This document shows positions 7,922 to 16,096 of a stretch of DNA of 64,000 nucleotides, in pieces. Every line of letters starts with the position of its first letter. Position 1 is the first letter of the stretch. The stretch lies in assembly GCA_023436225.1 (NCBI GenBank), contig JAEZKA010000105.1:62001-126000 (forward strand), given 5' to 3'. The DNA is from Bacillota bacterium. Lineage in GTDB: Bacteria; Bacillota; Clostridia; Lachnospirales; Lachnospiraceae. Made by a program: the position numbers and the translations under genes. The notes beneath the pieces were generated by a model, which made no database searches, was not told the origin of the DNA, and saw only the letters and a program-made list of their open reading frames with translations.

Positions 7922-9325
7922 ATGAAACAATTTTTAGACAAGGATTTTCTTTTATTAAGCGACACCGCTAAGACCTTATTTCATGACTACGCAGATAAAC
8001 TTCCGATTATCGATTACCACTGTCACATTAATCCTATGGAAATAGCAACTGACCGTAGATTTGATAATATCACACAGGTATGGCTGGGTGGCGACCATTA
8101 CAAATGGCGTCTTATGAGATCCAAGGGTATTGACGAGTACTACATCACTGGAGATGCCCCAGATAAAGAAAAATTCGTAAAATGGGCTGAAACCTTATCC
8201 AAATGTATCGGTAACCCTTTATATCATTGGAGTCATCTAGAGCTTCAGCGTTATTTTGGATATTATGGTGTCCTTAACAGCAAAACAGCTGATGAAGTAT
8301 GGAACCTATGTAATGCAAAACTAGCTGATCCATCCATGAGTGCCCGTAATATCATAAAAATGTCAAAGGTAACACATATCTGCACAACCGATGATCCTAT
8401 CGACAGCTTGGAATGGCACGAACAAATAGCCGCTGACCCAACCTTCGATGTACAGGTTCTTCCAGCCTGGCGTCCCGATAAAGCTATGAATATCGAGAAG
8501 GATGAGTTTCTTGATTATCTTCATAAATTAAGCGATCTATCAGGCATATCCATCGACAATTATGAACAGTTAAAGGAAGCATTATTCAAACGTATCCTCT
8601 TCTTCCATGATCATAATTGCAGGATATCCGATCACGCTCTTGATTACATTATGTACTATCCTGCTTCTGAGAAGGAAGTGGACAGAATCTTCCAAAAGCG
8701 TCTTAACAATGAACCTTTATCCATCACGGAAGTACTTCAATTTAAGACCGCTTTCCTCTTATTCATGGGTAAGACCTACTCTGATTTAGACTGGACAATG
8801 CAGCTTCATTACGGTTGCAAACGTAACAATAATACTCCTGCTTTCGGAAAACTTGGTCCTGATACAGGATATGATTGCATTAACAACTTTGCTCCTTCCG
8901 ATCAGATGGCAGATTTATTAAATGCTCTAAATACCGAGGGCAAATTACCAAAAACCATTATTTACAATTTGAATCCTTCTGATAATGCGGCGATTGATAC
9001 AATCATCGGATGCTTCCAGGATTCCTCTGCAATGGGTAAGATACAGCATGGAAGCGCTTGGTGGTTCAATGATCATAAGACTGGAATGACAGAACAATTG
9101 GTTTCCTTAGCAAGCAATGGATATCTTGCAGGCTTTGTAGGGATGCTTACCGATTCCAGAAGCTTTTTATCCTACCCTAGACATGAATATTTCCGTAGAA
9201 TTCTATGTAACCTATTGGGAACCTGGGTTGAGAATGGTGAGTATCCAGAGGATTATGAAATACTTGGAGAGATTGTATCTAACATCTCATATTACAATGC
9301 ATTAAATTATTTTAAGTTTAATTAA
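7922..9325 (+). CDS. uxaC: Glucuronate isomerase (uronate isomerase)
   Basis: A 467-residue amidohydrolase-superfamily enzyme that isomerises galacturonate to tagaturonate and glucuronate to fructuronate, the entry step for both downstream branches. The metal-binding HxH motif is in PIIDYHCHINP near residue 34. Other family stretches are WLGGDHYKWRLMRSKG, LPAWRPDKA and SLASNGYLAGFVGMLTDSRSF. The length is that of the family. A strong GGAAGGAG site precedes the ATG, and the gene is likely cotranscribed with the LacI gene. Confidence 0.96.
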   Translation: MKQFLDKDFLLLSDTAKTLFHDYADKLPIIDYHCHINPMEIATDRRFDNITQVWLGGDHYKWRLMRSKGIDEYYITGDAPDKEKFVKWAETLSKCIGNPLYHWSHLELQRYFGYYGVLNSKTADEVWNLCNAKLADPSMSARNIIKMSKVTHICTTDDPIDSLEWHEQIAADPTFDVQVLPAWRPDKAMNIEKDEFLDYLHKLSDLSGISIDNYEQLKEALFKRILFFHDHNCRISDHALDYIMYYPASEKEVDRIFQKRLNNEPLSITEVLQFKTAFLLFMGKTYSDLDWTMQLHYGCKRNNNTPAFGKLGPDTGYDCINNFAPSDQMADLLNALNTEGKLPKTIIYNLNPSDNAAIDTIIGCFQDSSAMGKIQHGSAWWFNDHKTGMTEQLVSLASNGYLAGFVGMLTDSRSFLSYPRHEYFRRILCNLLGTWVENGEYPEDYEILGEIVSNISYYNALNYFKFN

Positions 9326-9424
9326 AATCTTCTCCAATAAGATAATAAAATAAGAACGTTATAATGGGCTATTACAAAGCATCCATAAAAAGCCATTTAT
9401 TCAATAGGAAGGGAGTAGTGTACA

Positions 9425-10675
9425 TTGTCAGATATCGTTATATCAGAAGCCAAGAGATGCTTACAGTGTAAAAAGCCCTTATGTAAAGCAGGTTGCCCGG
9501 TTAATACTCCGTTTAATGAAGTAGTCAGATTATTACTGGACGGAAATATTGTTGATGCGGGTGAGACGCTTTTTAACAATAATCCGCTCTCTGTGGTATG
9601 CTCGCTTGTATGCCCACATGAAAAACAATGCGAAGGTTCTTGCGTTCTTGGCAAAAAAGGAGATCCTATCAAAGTCGGAATGGTGGAAAACTACATTTCT
9701 GAATACTATCTTAATTATGTTGATATAACAACAACTAAAAATTTAAATAAAAAAGTAGCAATCGTTGGCTCCGGTCCTGCCGGAATAACAATTGCAATTC
9801 TTCTTGCCTCAAAGGGCTATGATATCACCATATTCGAAGCTCATGACAAGATTGGTGGTGTCATGCGCTACGGAATTCCGGAATTTCGTCTTCCTAAAGC
9901 TATATTAGATAAGCTTAAAGATAAATTAATTGAAATTGGTGTGAAGATTCGTCCGAATACATTAATTGGTCCAACAATTACTGTTGATGATTTATTCCGT
10001 GATGGGTATAAGGCTATTTTCATCGGAACCGGTGTATGGAATCCGAAAATTATTAAGATCAAGGGCGAGACTTTGGGACATGTTCACTATGCTATTGATT
10101 ATTTGAAAAGTCCTGAGGTATATCGTCTCGGCAACAGGGTATGTGTGATTGGTGCCGGTAATGTTGCAATGGATGTTGCTAGAACTGCACTGCGAAATGG
10201 TTCCCGTGAAGTATCAATCATGTACCGAAAAGGGCCTTCTAGTATAGAAGCAGAAAAAACAGAAGTTGAATATGCAAAACTTGACGGTGTAAAATTTCAC
10301 TTTTATCAGGCTCCGCTTGAAATAGTAGATCAAGGTGTAAAATACAACATGACCCAAGTGATCGGTCAGGATGAACATGGTAAGGAAATCATAGAAATCA
10401 TCCAAGACTCCGAGGCTATTTACGAATGTGATTCTGTCATTATAGCAATTGGCCAAAATCCTAGAAGAAACATTGTTAATAACTCGAAAGGTATTGATAT
10501 TAATAATCGCGGACTGTTAGTAACCGATGAATGTGGCAGGACGACCAGAGATGGAGTGTTCGCTTCCGGAGATGTAGTAACCGGTGCAAAAACTGTCGTA
10601 GAGGCAGTTCGGGTATCAAAAATAGTATCTGCCGCAATCGAAGAATATATCTTAAAAAGTGAAGAGGTGAAATAA
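9425..10675 (+). CDS. GltD-like NAD(P)/FAD oxidoreductase (glutamate synthase small-subunit family)
   Basis: A 416-residue flavoprotein. An N-terminal iron-sulfur domain has cysteines C12, C15, C20, C24, C59, C63, C69 and C73. A first dinucleotide fold GSGPAG (about residue 112), a second GAGNVAMDVA (about 240) and the C-terminal FAD box GVFASGDVVTGAKTVVEA follow. This is the domain order of the GltD/NfnL family. It starts with TTG at 9425 behind GGAAGGGAG, because no nearby in-frame ATG exists. No glutamate synthase large subunit or NfnS partner is adjacent, so the electron acceptor is unknown. Confidence 0.85.
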   Translation: MSDIVISEAKRCLQCKKPLCKAGCPVNTPFNEVVRLLLDGNIVDAGETLFNNNPLSVVCSLVCPHEKQCEGSCVLGKKGDPIKVGMVENYISEYYLNYVDITTTKNLNKKVAIVGSGPAGITIAILLASKGYDITIFEAHDKIGGVMRYGIPEFRLPKAILDKLKDKLIEIGVKIRPNTLIGPTITVDDLFRDGYKAIFIGTGVWNPKIIKIKGETLGHVHYAIDYLKSPEVYRLGNRVCVIGAGNVAMDVARTALRNGSREVSIMYRKGPSSIEAEKTEVEYAKLDGVKFHFYQAPLEIVDQGVKYNMTQVIGQDEHGKEIIEIIQDSEAIYECDSVIIAIGQNPRRNIVNNSKGIDINNRGLLVTDECGRTTRDGVFASGDVVTGAKTVVEAVRVSKIVSAAIEEYILKSEEVK

Positions 10676-10712
10676 AGAATAAAAGTTTCTTTATATCTGC
10701 TTATGATCATCA

Positions 10713-10748
10713 AACCGGAAGAAACACGCTTCGCGAGTTTCTCCGGTT
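10713..10748. repeat. Extragenic hairpin with CTTCGC-core loop
   Basis: AACCGGAAGAAAC (10713-10725) pairs with GTTTCTCCGGTT (10737-10748), with one bulged A. The 11-nt loop is ACGCTTCGCGA. The same loop with a single change, but an unrelated stem, recurs at 16049-16084. Confidence 0.75.
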
Positions 10749-10766
10749 ATCGCGGGCGCGTTCGTA

Positions 10767-10793
10767 ATAGCAAAGCTATGCTTTGTTATTACT
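10767..10793. repeat. Second extragenic hairpin after the GltD-like gene
   Basis: TAATAGCAAAGC and GCTTTGTTATTA pair at 11 of 12 positions around a TAT loop. No T-run follows on either strand, so it is not a standard terminator. It lies 19 bp from the previous hairpin. Confidence 0.65.
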
Positions 10794-10815
10794 TCACTTT
10801 GCCTTCGCGTAAATG

Positions 10816-10857
10816 AATATGCCTACTCTCTGCGAAATACGTAAGAGCAGGCATATT
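10816..10857. terminator. Bidirectional terminator between the GltD-like gene and the recombinase remnant
   Basis: AATATGCCTACTCT (10816-10829) pairs with AGAGCAGGCATATT (10844-10857) at 13 of 14 positions and is followed by a T-run on the plus strand. It ends the transcript of the GltD-like gene (stop at 10675). Confidence 0.8.
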
Positions 10858-10905
10858 TTTATCCGATAAAGTACTCTTTAAGTACTATCTAGTTAGAGCG
10901 AACCA

Positions 10906-11205
10906 TTACTTTTCGCTCCAGTAGCCAGCTAAGGCCTGAGAAGATCTCTTAACGTTCTTTCCGTCAAAGACAAGAACCTTTTCTTCCATTCTTTGAATTG
11001 CTATCTTTCCATACTCGATATCAGAGAATTTTAGAGCTACACCTTCTCCAATACGAACACCAAGCTGGAACATAAGCTGAATGCATAGTGCTTCAATCGT
11101 ACTTTTCTCTTCAAGATGCGTATCTAAAGCATCAAATTCATCATTTAGATACAGATTTTTACTATTCAAATGAAGAAAAACTAATCTTCTAGTCTCCTCC
11201 TTCAC
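10906..11205 (-). pseudogene. Tyrosine recombinase (phage-type integrase) remnant
   Basis: About 100 codons remain of a tyrosine recombinase. FQLGVRIGEGVALKFSDIE is the box I region with the first catalytic arginine. The downstream HxxR and Tyr boxes that complete the active site are missing, and so is the N-terminal core-binding domain. The GTG assigned as start is unlikely to be authentic, because the frame is open for another dozen codons upstream. It is a stump from an excised or decayed element and borders the uxuAB cluster. Confidence 0.72.
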
Positions 11206-11309
11206 TAAGTTATTACATTGAATAAAACTGTTTTTTCATTTTTATAAATTTCTTACTGTATTTTTTTATTGTTTTAAACTTGATAAGGAGCTATTTTTAT
11301 AAAAAAATA

Positions 11310-11359
11310 ATACAGTATATATCATTTTTAGTTATATCCAAAAATAACATATACTGTAT
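11310..11359 (-). terminator. Terminator after uxuB
   Basis: ATACAGTATAT (11310-11320) and ATATACTGTAT (11349-11359) are perfect complements. The minus-strand stem is followed by TATTTTTTTATA. It lies about 50 bp past the uxuB stop. Confidence 0.75.
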
Positions 11360-11411
11360 CAATTTCATTTGTCTGTATATTTTATAATTAATTAATTGGC
11401 GTCTGTAATTT

Positions 11412-13028
11412 CTACTCAGCAAGAAGCATTTTTAATGTAGCACGTACGGCTCCAGGTCCTGCAACTAATTCTGTAAAGTGAGTTTCTACAACATCTCCAA
11501 GACCCGCCTCATATAAATCAACCGCAAATATCTTTTTATCGCTAAGTATAGGGTTTAAAATATCGTGGAATGGACCTTTTTGTCCTAATTCAATTCCTGA
11601 AATCTTTTCCTTTAAAACATCATACATAGGATCAGGACTTACATCAAATCTGTTGCCTTCATCATCTACACCCATAAGATAACGGCACCATCCTGCAAGT
11701 ACAAGAGGAATAAACTTCAGTTCCTTTACATCGAGTGTTTCACTTGCCATGTATGATTTAATTGTTTCTCCAAATCTGATTGGAATCTTTTGTGATGTAT
11801 CACACGCTATACGTTGTGGTGTATCAGGCATAAATGGATTTGGAATACGGACATTAAGCACTTCATCTATGAATGCTTTTGGTGATATGATCCCTGGATC
11901 CACAACTACAGGAAGACCTTCTTTATATCCTATTGTTTTTACAAGCTCAACAAGCTCTTTATCCTTCATCTCATCGCTTATCTTAGTATATCCTAGAAGA
12001 CACCCAAACACAGCCAATGCTGTATGTAGTGGATTCAAACAAGTACATACCTTCATCTTTTCAACCTTATCCACTGTCTCACGATCCGTAAATATTACTC
12101 CGGCTTTATCCAGTGCTGGACGGCCATTTGGAAATTTATCTTCTATTACAAGATACTGTGCCTCTTCTGCATTTACAAAAGGAGAAACATAGGTATTCTT
12201 TGATGTCACAATTCCTTCGGTATCTTCAAATCCTACTTCAGCCAGCATTTTCTTAACACTGTCATCAGGACGAGGAGTTATTTTATCGATCATACTCCAC
12301 GGAAATGATACCTTATCAGAATTTTCAATATAATCCTTAAATCCAACATCCACTAGTCCATTTTCAATCCATTTAACTGCAAATGCATGAACAGCATCAT
12401 AGAGTTTACTTCCGTTGTGTGAACAGTTATCCATACTTACAAGTGCAATTGGAAAAGCGCCACTCAAGTATCTTTCATAGCAAAGCGCAGTAAGTTTACC
12501 AATATAACTATCAGGGGAATTAGGTCCTTTTTCAAAATCATCCATTACTACAGGAAGAAATTCTCCATTCGCATTTACTAGGCTATAACCCTTTTCCGTT
12601 ATTGTAAGACTGACCATCTGCAAGCTTCTACTTCTGAATATTTCTTTGAGCCTTGAATATTCCGTTTCAATTTTACTATCCAAAATGAGTGATTCTGCAA
12701 TACTTCCGATTACAGTTTTTTCAATCGATCCATTTGATTTTAGAGTAACTAAAAGATTGAGATTATCATGCGTTCTGTACATCAACTCTATTATTTCAGA
12801 ATCATAACCATCAACTGCAATGATTCCCTGACTAGCAAGACCCTCGTTTAGTAACCTCTGCTGCAACGCAGCTGGAAAGGCGCGAAAAATATTACCTGCT
12901 CCAAAATGAATCCATACAGGTTCTTCTTTTGTATGACTACACATTTTTTGACGATCGAAATCAAATAGATTGATACCTGCTTTTTCCCATTGTTCCTTAT
13001 CCAAAAGTTCTTTATCATTCAATTTCAT
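11412..13028 (-). CDS. uxuB: Fructuronate reductase (D-mannonate oxidoreductase)
   Basis: A 538-residue NAD-dependent member of the mannitol dehydrogenase family. The N-terminal nucleotide-binding stretch is WIHFGAGNIFRAFPAALQ, and the catalytic region includes KMKVCTCLNPLHTALAVFG with the conserved Lys, Asn and His. It converts fructuronate to mannonate in glucuronate breakdown. The position next to uxuA and a GntR regulator supports UxuB rather than mannitol or altronate dehydrogenase. It is 19 bp downstream of the regulator gene on the same strand. Confidence 0.9.
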   Translation of the reverse strand: MKLNDKELLDKEQWEKAGINLFDFDRQKMCSHTKEEPVWIHFGAGNIFRAFPAALQQRLLNEGLASQGIIAVDGYDSEIIELMYRTHDNLNLLVTLKSNGSIEKTVIGSIAESLILDSKIETEYSRLKEIFRSRSLQMVSLTITEKGYSLVNANGEFLPVVMDDFEKGPNSPDSYIGKLTALCYERYLSGAFPIALVSMDNCSHNGSKLYDAVHAFAVKWIENGLVDVGFKDYIENSDKVSFPWSMIDKITPRPDDSVKKMLAEVGFEDTEGIVTSKNTYVSPFVNAEEAQYLVIEDKFPNGRPALDKAGVIFTDRETVDKVEKMKVCTCLNPLHTALAVFGCLLGYTKISDEMKDKELVELVKTIGYKEGLPVVVDPGIISPKAFIDEVLNVRIPNPFMPDTPQRIACDTSQKIPIRFGETIKSYMASETLDVKELKFIPLVLAGWCRYLMGVDDEGNRFDVSPDPMYDVLKEKISGIELGQKGPFHDILNPILSDKKIFAVDLYEAGLGDVVETHFTELVAGPGAVRATLKMLLAE

Positions 13029-13047
13029 ATATTGTCACCGCTTTCAT

Positions 13048-13806
13048 TTACATAATTGTTACAAGGAAATCTTCACTCCAATATTTTTCTTCCTTTCCCC
13101 AGTTACCGCCATCCGTAAATAAATAAGGATATTTTTTACACAAAGCAATCTCTTCCTCGTGTATTTTGGAAAAGTGTTTTTTCAGAACCTTATACATTTT
13201 TTTTGTATCTTTTTCTTTAATTGAATCTATTATTTGCCTATGTTGCTCTATTACATCTTCTGCAATTATTTCATCAATCATTGTAAGTAGACGAAATCGT
13301 TTGTAATGACCTGATACCTGCTGTATTGTTTTTACGCAGAAAAGTTTATTCGTCGCATCATAGAATACATTATGAAACTTATCATCCATTTCAATCAACC
13401 GGCGATAGTCTTTCTCCTTGATCGCTTCAATTTGCATTGCAAGAAATTTCTCAAGCTGTACAATATCTTCCGGTTTATATATCTTAATAAATTCATCCAT
13501 GACACGTTCTTCAACGCACACACGCATAAAAAGCTCCTGCTCAACACGTGAGAAATCAATTTTGGATATCATGATTCCTCTTTGAGGTAGTGATGTAATA
13601 AGTCCTTCTTGTTCTAGCTTTATCAGGGCGTCACGCATAGGAGAACGCCCCGTATTAAAATGCTCACACATATCTTTAATACTTATGATTGAACCTGGTT
13701 TAAGCATAAGTTCAATAATTTCCCTGTAAAGATTATCATATACATTAGCACTTGCAACCTTAGGTTTATCTTCATCAACTATTCTTTTTAATAAGTCCTC
13801 ATTCAT
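13048..13806 (-). CDS. GntR-family (FCD type) regulator, UxuR-like role
   Basis: A 252-residue regulator. The N-terminal winged helix (about residues 20-85) contains IKDMCEHFNTGRSPMRDALIKLEQEGL, split here as an SxxxMCEHF..RSPMRDALIKL pattern, and ends in the wing LPQRGIMISKI. The C-terminal all-helical FCD effector domain has the metal-site pattern D-x3-H in DDKFHNVFYDAT and later histidines. Flanked by uxuA and uxuB, it most likely represses the uxu operon until a hexuronate intermediate binds. The ligand is inferred from context. Confidence 0.87.
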   Translation of the reverse strand: MNEDLLKRIVDEDKPKVASANVYDNLYREIIELMLKPGSIISIKDMCEHFNTGRSPMRDALIKLEQEGLITSLPQRGIMISKIDFSRVEQELFMRVCVEERVMDEFIKIYKPEDIVQLEKFLAMQIEAIKEKDYRRLIEMDDKFHNVFYDATNKLFCVKTIQQVSGHYKRFRLLTMIDEIIAEDVIEQHRQIIDSIKEKDTKKMYKVLKKHFSKIHEEEIALCKKYPYLFTDGGNWGKEEKYWSEDFLVTIM

Positions 13807-13881
13807 ATATTACCCAACTTATATGTTAATATTTATATAACTTTATCCATTGATGTTGGTGTCAAAAGGTTCGTAACACTA

Positions 13882-13942
13882 ATTTTGAGACAATATATTG
13901 TTGTAGTAAGCTCGCTTACATACCAACATATTGTTTCAAAAT
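13882..13942. repeat. Long hairpin between uxuA and the GntR gene
   Basis: Nearly 30 bases on each side pair around a TC loop at 13912-13913: ATTTTGAGACAATAT with ATATTGTTTCAAAAT on the outside and TAAGC with GCTTA at the centre. There is no T-run directly after the stem. It may be an mRNA processing or stability element between uxuA and the regulator gene, or a miniature inverted repeat. Confidence 0.6.
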
Positions 13943-13994
13943 ATCACCTTCCGGCTTTTGATCCAGTATAATAAATTATATATATATTATATTA

Positions 13995-15065
13995 TTATAA
14001 TCTATCAAACTTTTCAATACTTTCCCAAAGTCCATTTAGATAACATGCCCCAAGAGCTCTGTCATATAATCCATATCCAGGCATGGATACTTCGCCCCAG
14101 ATTGCTCTTCCATGGTCAGGACGTATAATTCCATTAAATCCCATGTCATAAAGTGCTTTCATAATTGCAAACATATCAATGTTTCCATCAGATGAAAGAT
14201 GAGCTGCTTCTTGGAAATTACCTGGGCTATTGTACTGTAGGTTTCTTACATGTGCAAAATGAATTCTTCCTTTCAATGAATGAATGATATCGACAATATC
14301 ATTCTTAGGATTCGATCCAAGGGAACCTGTACATAAAGTAACACCATTATGTACATTATCAACAGCATTCATCAGTCTGAGGACTTTTTCTTTTCCAGTA
14401 ATAATTCTGGGAAGGTCAAATACAGGCCATGCCGGATCATCCGGATGTATTGCCATATTAATATCATATTTATCGCATACAGGCATAATACGTTCCAGGA
14501 AATATACTAAATTCTGGAACAATTTTTCTTCATCTACATCCTTGTACATTTCAAATAGCTCTTTTATGCGAGCCATACGTTCCGGTTCCCATCCCGGTAA
14601 TACAAATCCGTTTGACTTCTTATCCATACCTTCAAACATCGCAAAAGGATCAATCTGTGAAATAATTTCCTGATCATAGGCAAGAACTGTTGAACCATCT
14701 GGACGAAGCTTCGCAAGGTCACTTCTTGTCCAGTCAAATACGGGCATGAAGTTATAGCATACCATGTGAATATCTTCTTTACCCAAATTTTCAAGTGTCT
14801 GTATATAATTTTCAATGTACTGTTCACGGTCTGGTGTACCTACTTTAATAGAATCATGAATATTTACACTTTCGATTCCACTAATAACAAGTCCTGCATC
14901 TTCGACTTCTTTTTTTATTTTTCTAATATCTTCAATGCTCCACACTTCACCTGGTTGTGTACCATAAAGTGTTGTAACTACTCCTTTTACTCCCGGCACC
15001 TGACGAATCTGCTCTAATGTTACAGAATCATATCCTGTACCAAACCAACGCAATGTCATATCCAT
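13995..15065 (-). CDS. uxuA: Mannonate dehydratase
   Basis: A 356-residue TIM-barrel enzyme that dehydrates D-mannonate to 2-keto-3-deoxygluconate. It begins MDMTLRWFGTGYDSVTLEQI, the usual UxuA start. It carries NMAIHPDDPAWPVFDLPRI and LCTGSLGSNPKND, and the C-terminal metal-binding segment HFAHVRN and FNGIIRPDHGRAIWGE. An AGAGGA site precedes the ATG. A 68-bp copy of its codons for TPDREQYIENYIQTL lies 515 bp upstream (15287-15354). Confidence 0.96.
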   Translation of the reverse strand: MDMTLRWFGTGYDSVTLEQIRQVPGVKGVVTTLYGTQPGEVWSIEDIRKIKKEVEDAGLVISGIESVNIHDSIKVGTPDREQYIENYIQTLENLGKEDIHMVCYNFMPVFDWTRSDLAKLRPDGSTVLAYDQEIISQIDPFAMFEGMDKKSNGFVLPGWEPERMARIKELFEMYKDVDEEKLFQNLVYFLERIMPVCDKYDINMAIHPDDPAWPVFDLPRIITGKEKVLRLMNAVDNVHNGVTLCTGSLGSNPKNDIVDIIHSLKGRIHFAHVRNLQYNSPGNFQEAAHLSSDGNIDMFAIMKALYDMGFNGIIRPDHGRAIWGEVSMPGYGLYDRALGACYLNGLWESIEKFDRL

Positions 15066-15127
15066 ATTGTCTTATCCTCTCATTCTCTTCTTAAATATTT
15101 TTATTTGTCATAGAAAAGCACCTTGCA

Positions 15128-15161
15128 CTGATATATTAGCACTGATATATCAGTTTTTCCA
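15128..15161 (-). promoter_or_regulatory. uxuA promoter region with CTGATATATCAG operator
   Basis: The perfect 12-bp palindrome CTGATATATCAG (15142-15153) has a half copy CTGATATAT at 15128-15136. On the minus strand an extended -10, TGCTAATAT, lies at 15133-15141, with a weak -35 (TGGAAA) near 15156-15161, so the palindrome sits in the spacer. FCD-type GntR regulators bind short A/T-centred palindromes of this kind, and the neighbouring regulator is the natural candidate. Confidence 0.55.
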
Positions 15162-15275
15162 TACCGAAACTCGACAAAAAACTACGGCTTTTTTTGTATA
15201 TATTGCACAACTTTCATTTGTATAAAGGTGGTATTTTATGGCTATTGTTACCACATTTAATATCACCCTTGTATT

Positions 15276-15479
15276 TTTCATTCCTGATCTTCTTTACCCA
15301 AATTATCAAGTGTCTGTATATAATTTTCAATATACTGTTCACGGTCTGGTGTACAACTACTGCTATTAGTACGCTGTATTTTAATAAATCCTTTTTTATC
15401 AATTACTCTTATCTGATATTTATTATTAATATCAGCACTAACTACATACATAAGTCCATTAGAAGCTTCTAGCTTATCT
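15276..15479 (-). pseudogene. Chimeric open stretch ending in a duplicate of uxuA codons
   Basis: A minus-strand frame with ADINNKYQIRVIDKK runs without a stop into a 68-bp block (15287-15354) that matches uxuA 14772-14839 at 66 of 68 bases. It encodes TPDREQYIENYIQTLDNLGKED before a TGA. The part before the duplicate is unrelated to uxuA, and I do not recognise it. No start codon with a ribosome site is evident. This is recombination debris rather than a functional gene. Confidence 0.6.
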
Positions 15480-15600
15480 TTACCCTTTTCCTACAATTTC
15501 ATTCGTTACATTATCGATAGCTACCGCTTTTGTATTAGTACCGCCAACATCAATGCCAATCGCAAATTCTAAAAATCGTATAGTAAAATCTACAATACTG
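15480..15600 (-). pseudogene. N-terminal stump of an ASKHA-fold protein (HyuA/BadF-like)
   Basis: A minus-strand frame encodes FAIGIDVGGTNTKAVAID and then EIVGKG followed by a stop. GIDVGGTNTKA is the phosphate-1 loop that begins hydantoinase/oxoprolinase, BadF/BadG-type activators and ROK-like kinases. Everything after about residue 28 is lost by a frameshift or fusion. The exact family cannot be assigned from this stump. Confidence 0.55.
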
Positions 15601-15803
15601 CTTATTTACTACAATTTCCAGACTTTCTATTATCCAAATCTATTCAATCACATTGTTAATTACATTTTTTATCATATATAACATTTCTCACCTATTATGC
15701 TAGAGGCTCTCGTATCAAACATAAGAGCTAATAAGAAGCATCATAATATCCTCTCCAAAATGAGGTTAATATAAAAATTTCTACATTATTGTAAATAAAA
15801 AAT

Positions 15804-15846
15804 ACCCATCAAGTGGCTCGATCAGTAAACAGGCAACTCAGTGGGT
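15804..15846 (-). terminator. Secondary terminator downstream of tsf
   Basis: On the minus strand ACCCACTGAGTTG (15834-15846) pairs with CCACTTGATGGGT (15804-15816), including G-U pairs, and is followed by ATTTTTTATTTAC. The rest of 15600-15960 holds no gene that I can support. Confidence 0.5.
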
Positions 15847-15963
15847 TAGAACTATTGATAGCAATTCTTATTTGTTTAATTGCTTCGCTAAAGATTGCTG
15901 TACGCAAATAGAGTTTCCATATTGTTTCACGAGGATTTACGAGGTTTTCAAATAAATATCAAA

Positions 15964-16020
15964 GAGGCCCAAAATCCTGCAAACCGCATACATGCCATGG
16001 TTACAGGCTTTTTGAGCCTC
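15964..16020 (-). terminator. Main terminator region after tsf
   Basis: GAGGCCCAAAATCCTG (15964-15979) pairs with CAGGCTTTTTGAGCCTC (16004-16020) almost throughout. It sits about 80-130 bp beyond the tsf stop on the minus strand and marks the end of the rpsB-tsf unit. Only a weak U-rich tail follows. Confidence 0.6.
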
Positions 16021-16048
16021 CTATAAAGTCATTATTATATTATGCTAT

Positions 16049-16084
16049 ACAACAAATTTCACGCTACGCGAGAAATTGTGTTGT
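16049..16084. repeat. Extragenic hairpin with CTACGC-core loop
   Basis: ACAACAAATTTC (16049-16060) pairs with GAAATTGTGTTGT (16072-16084), with one bulge, around the 11-nt loop ACGCTACGCGA. The loop differs in one base from that at 10726-10736, although the stems share no sequence. It starts 13 bp after the tsf stop. Confidence 0.75.
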
Positions 16085-16096
16085 CATGAATTAGCC

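Noticed and set aside
10906..11205. Functional integrase
   Set aside because: Only box I is present. The HxxR and tyrosine boxes are missing and no attachment site repeat or other phage gene was seen.
15238..15370. A 43-codon plus-strand frame with an AAAGGTGG ribosome-like site
   Set aside because: It runs antisense through the uxuA duplicate, encodes no recognisable motif and looks coincidental.
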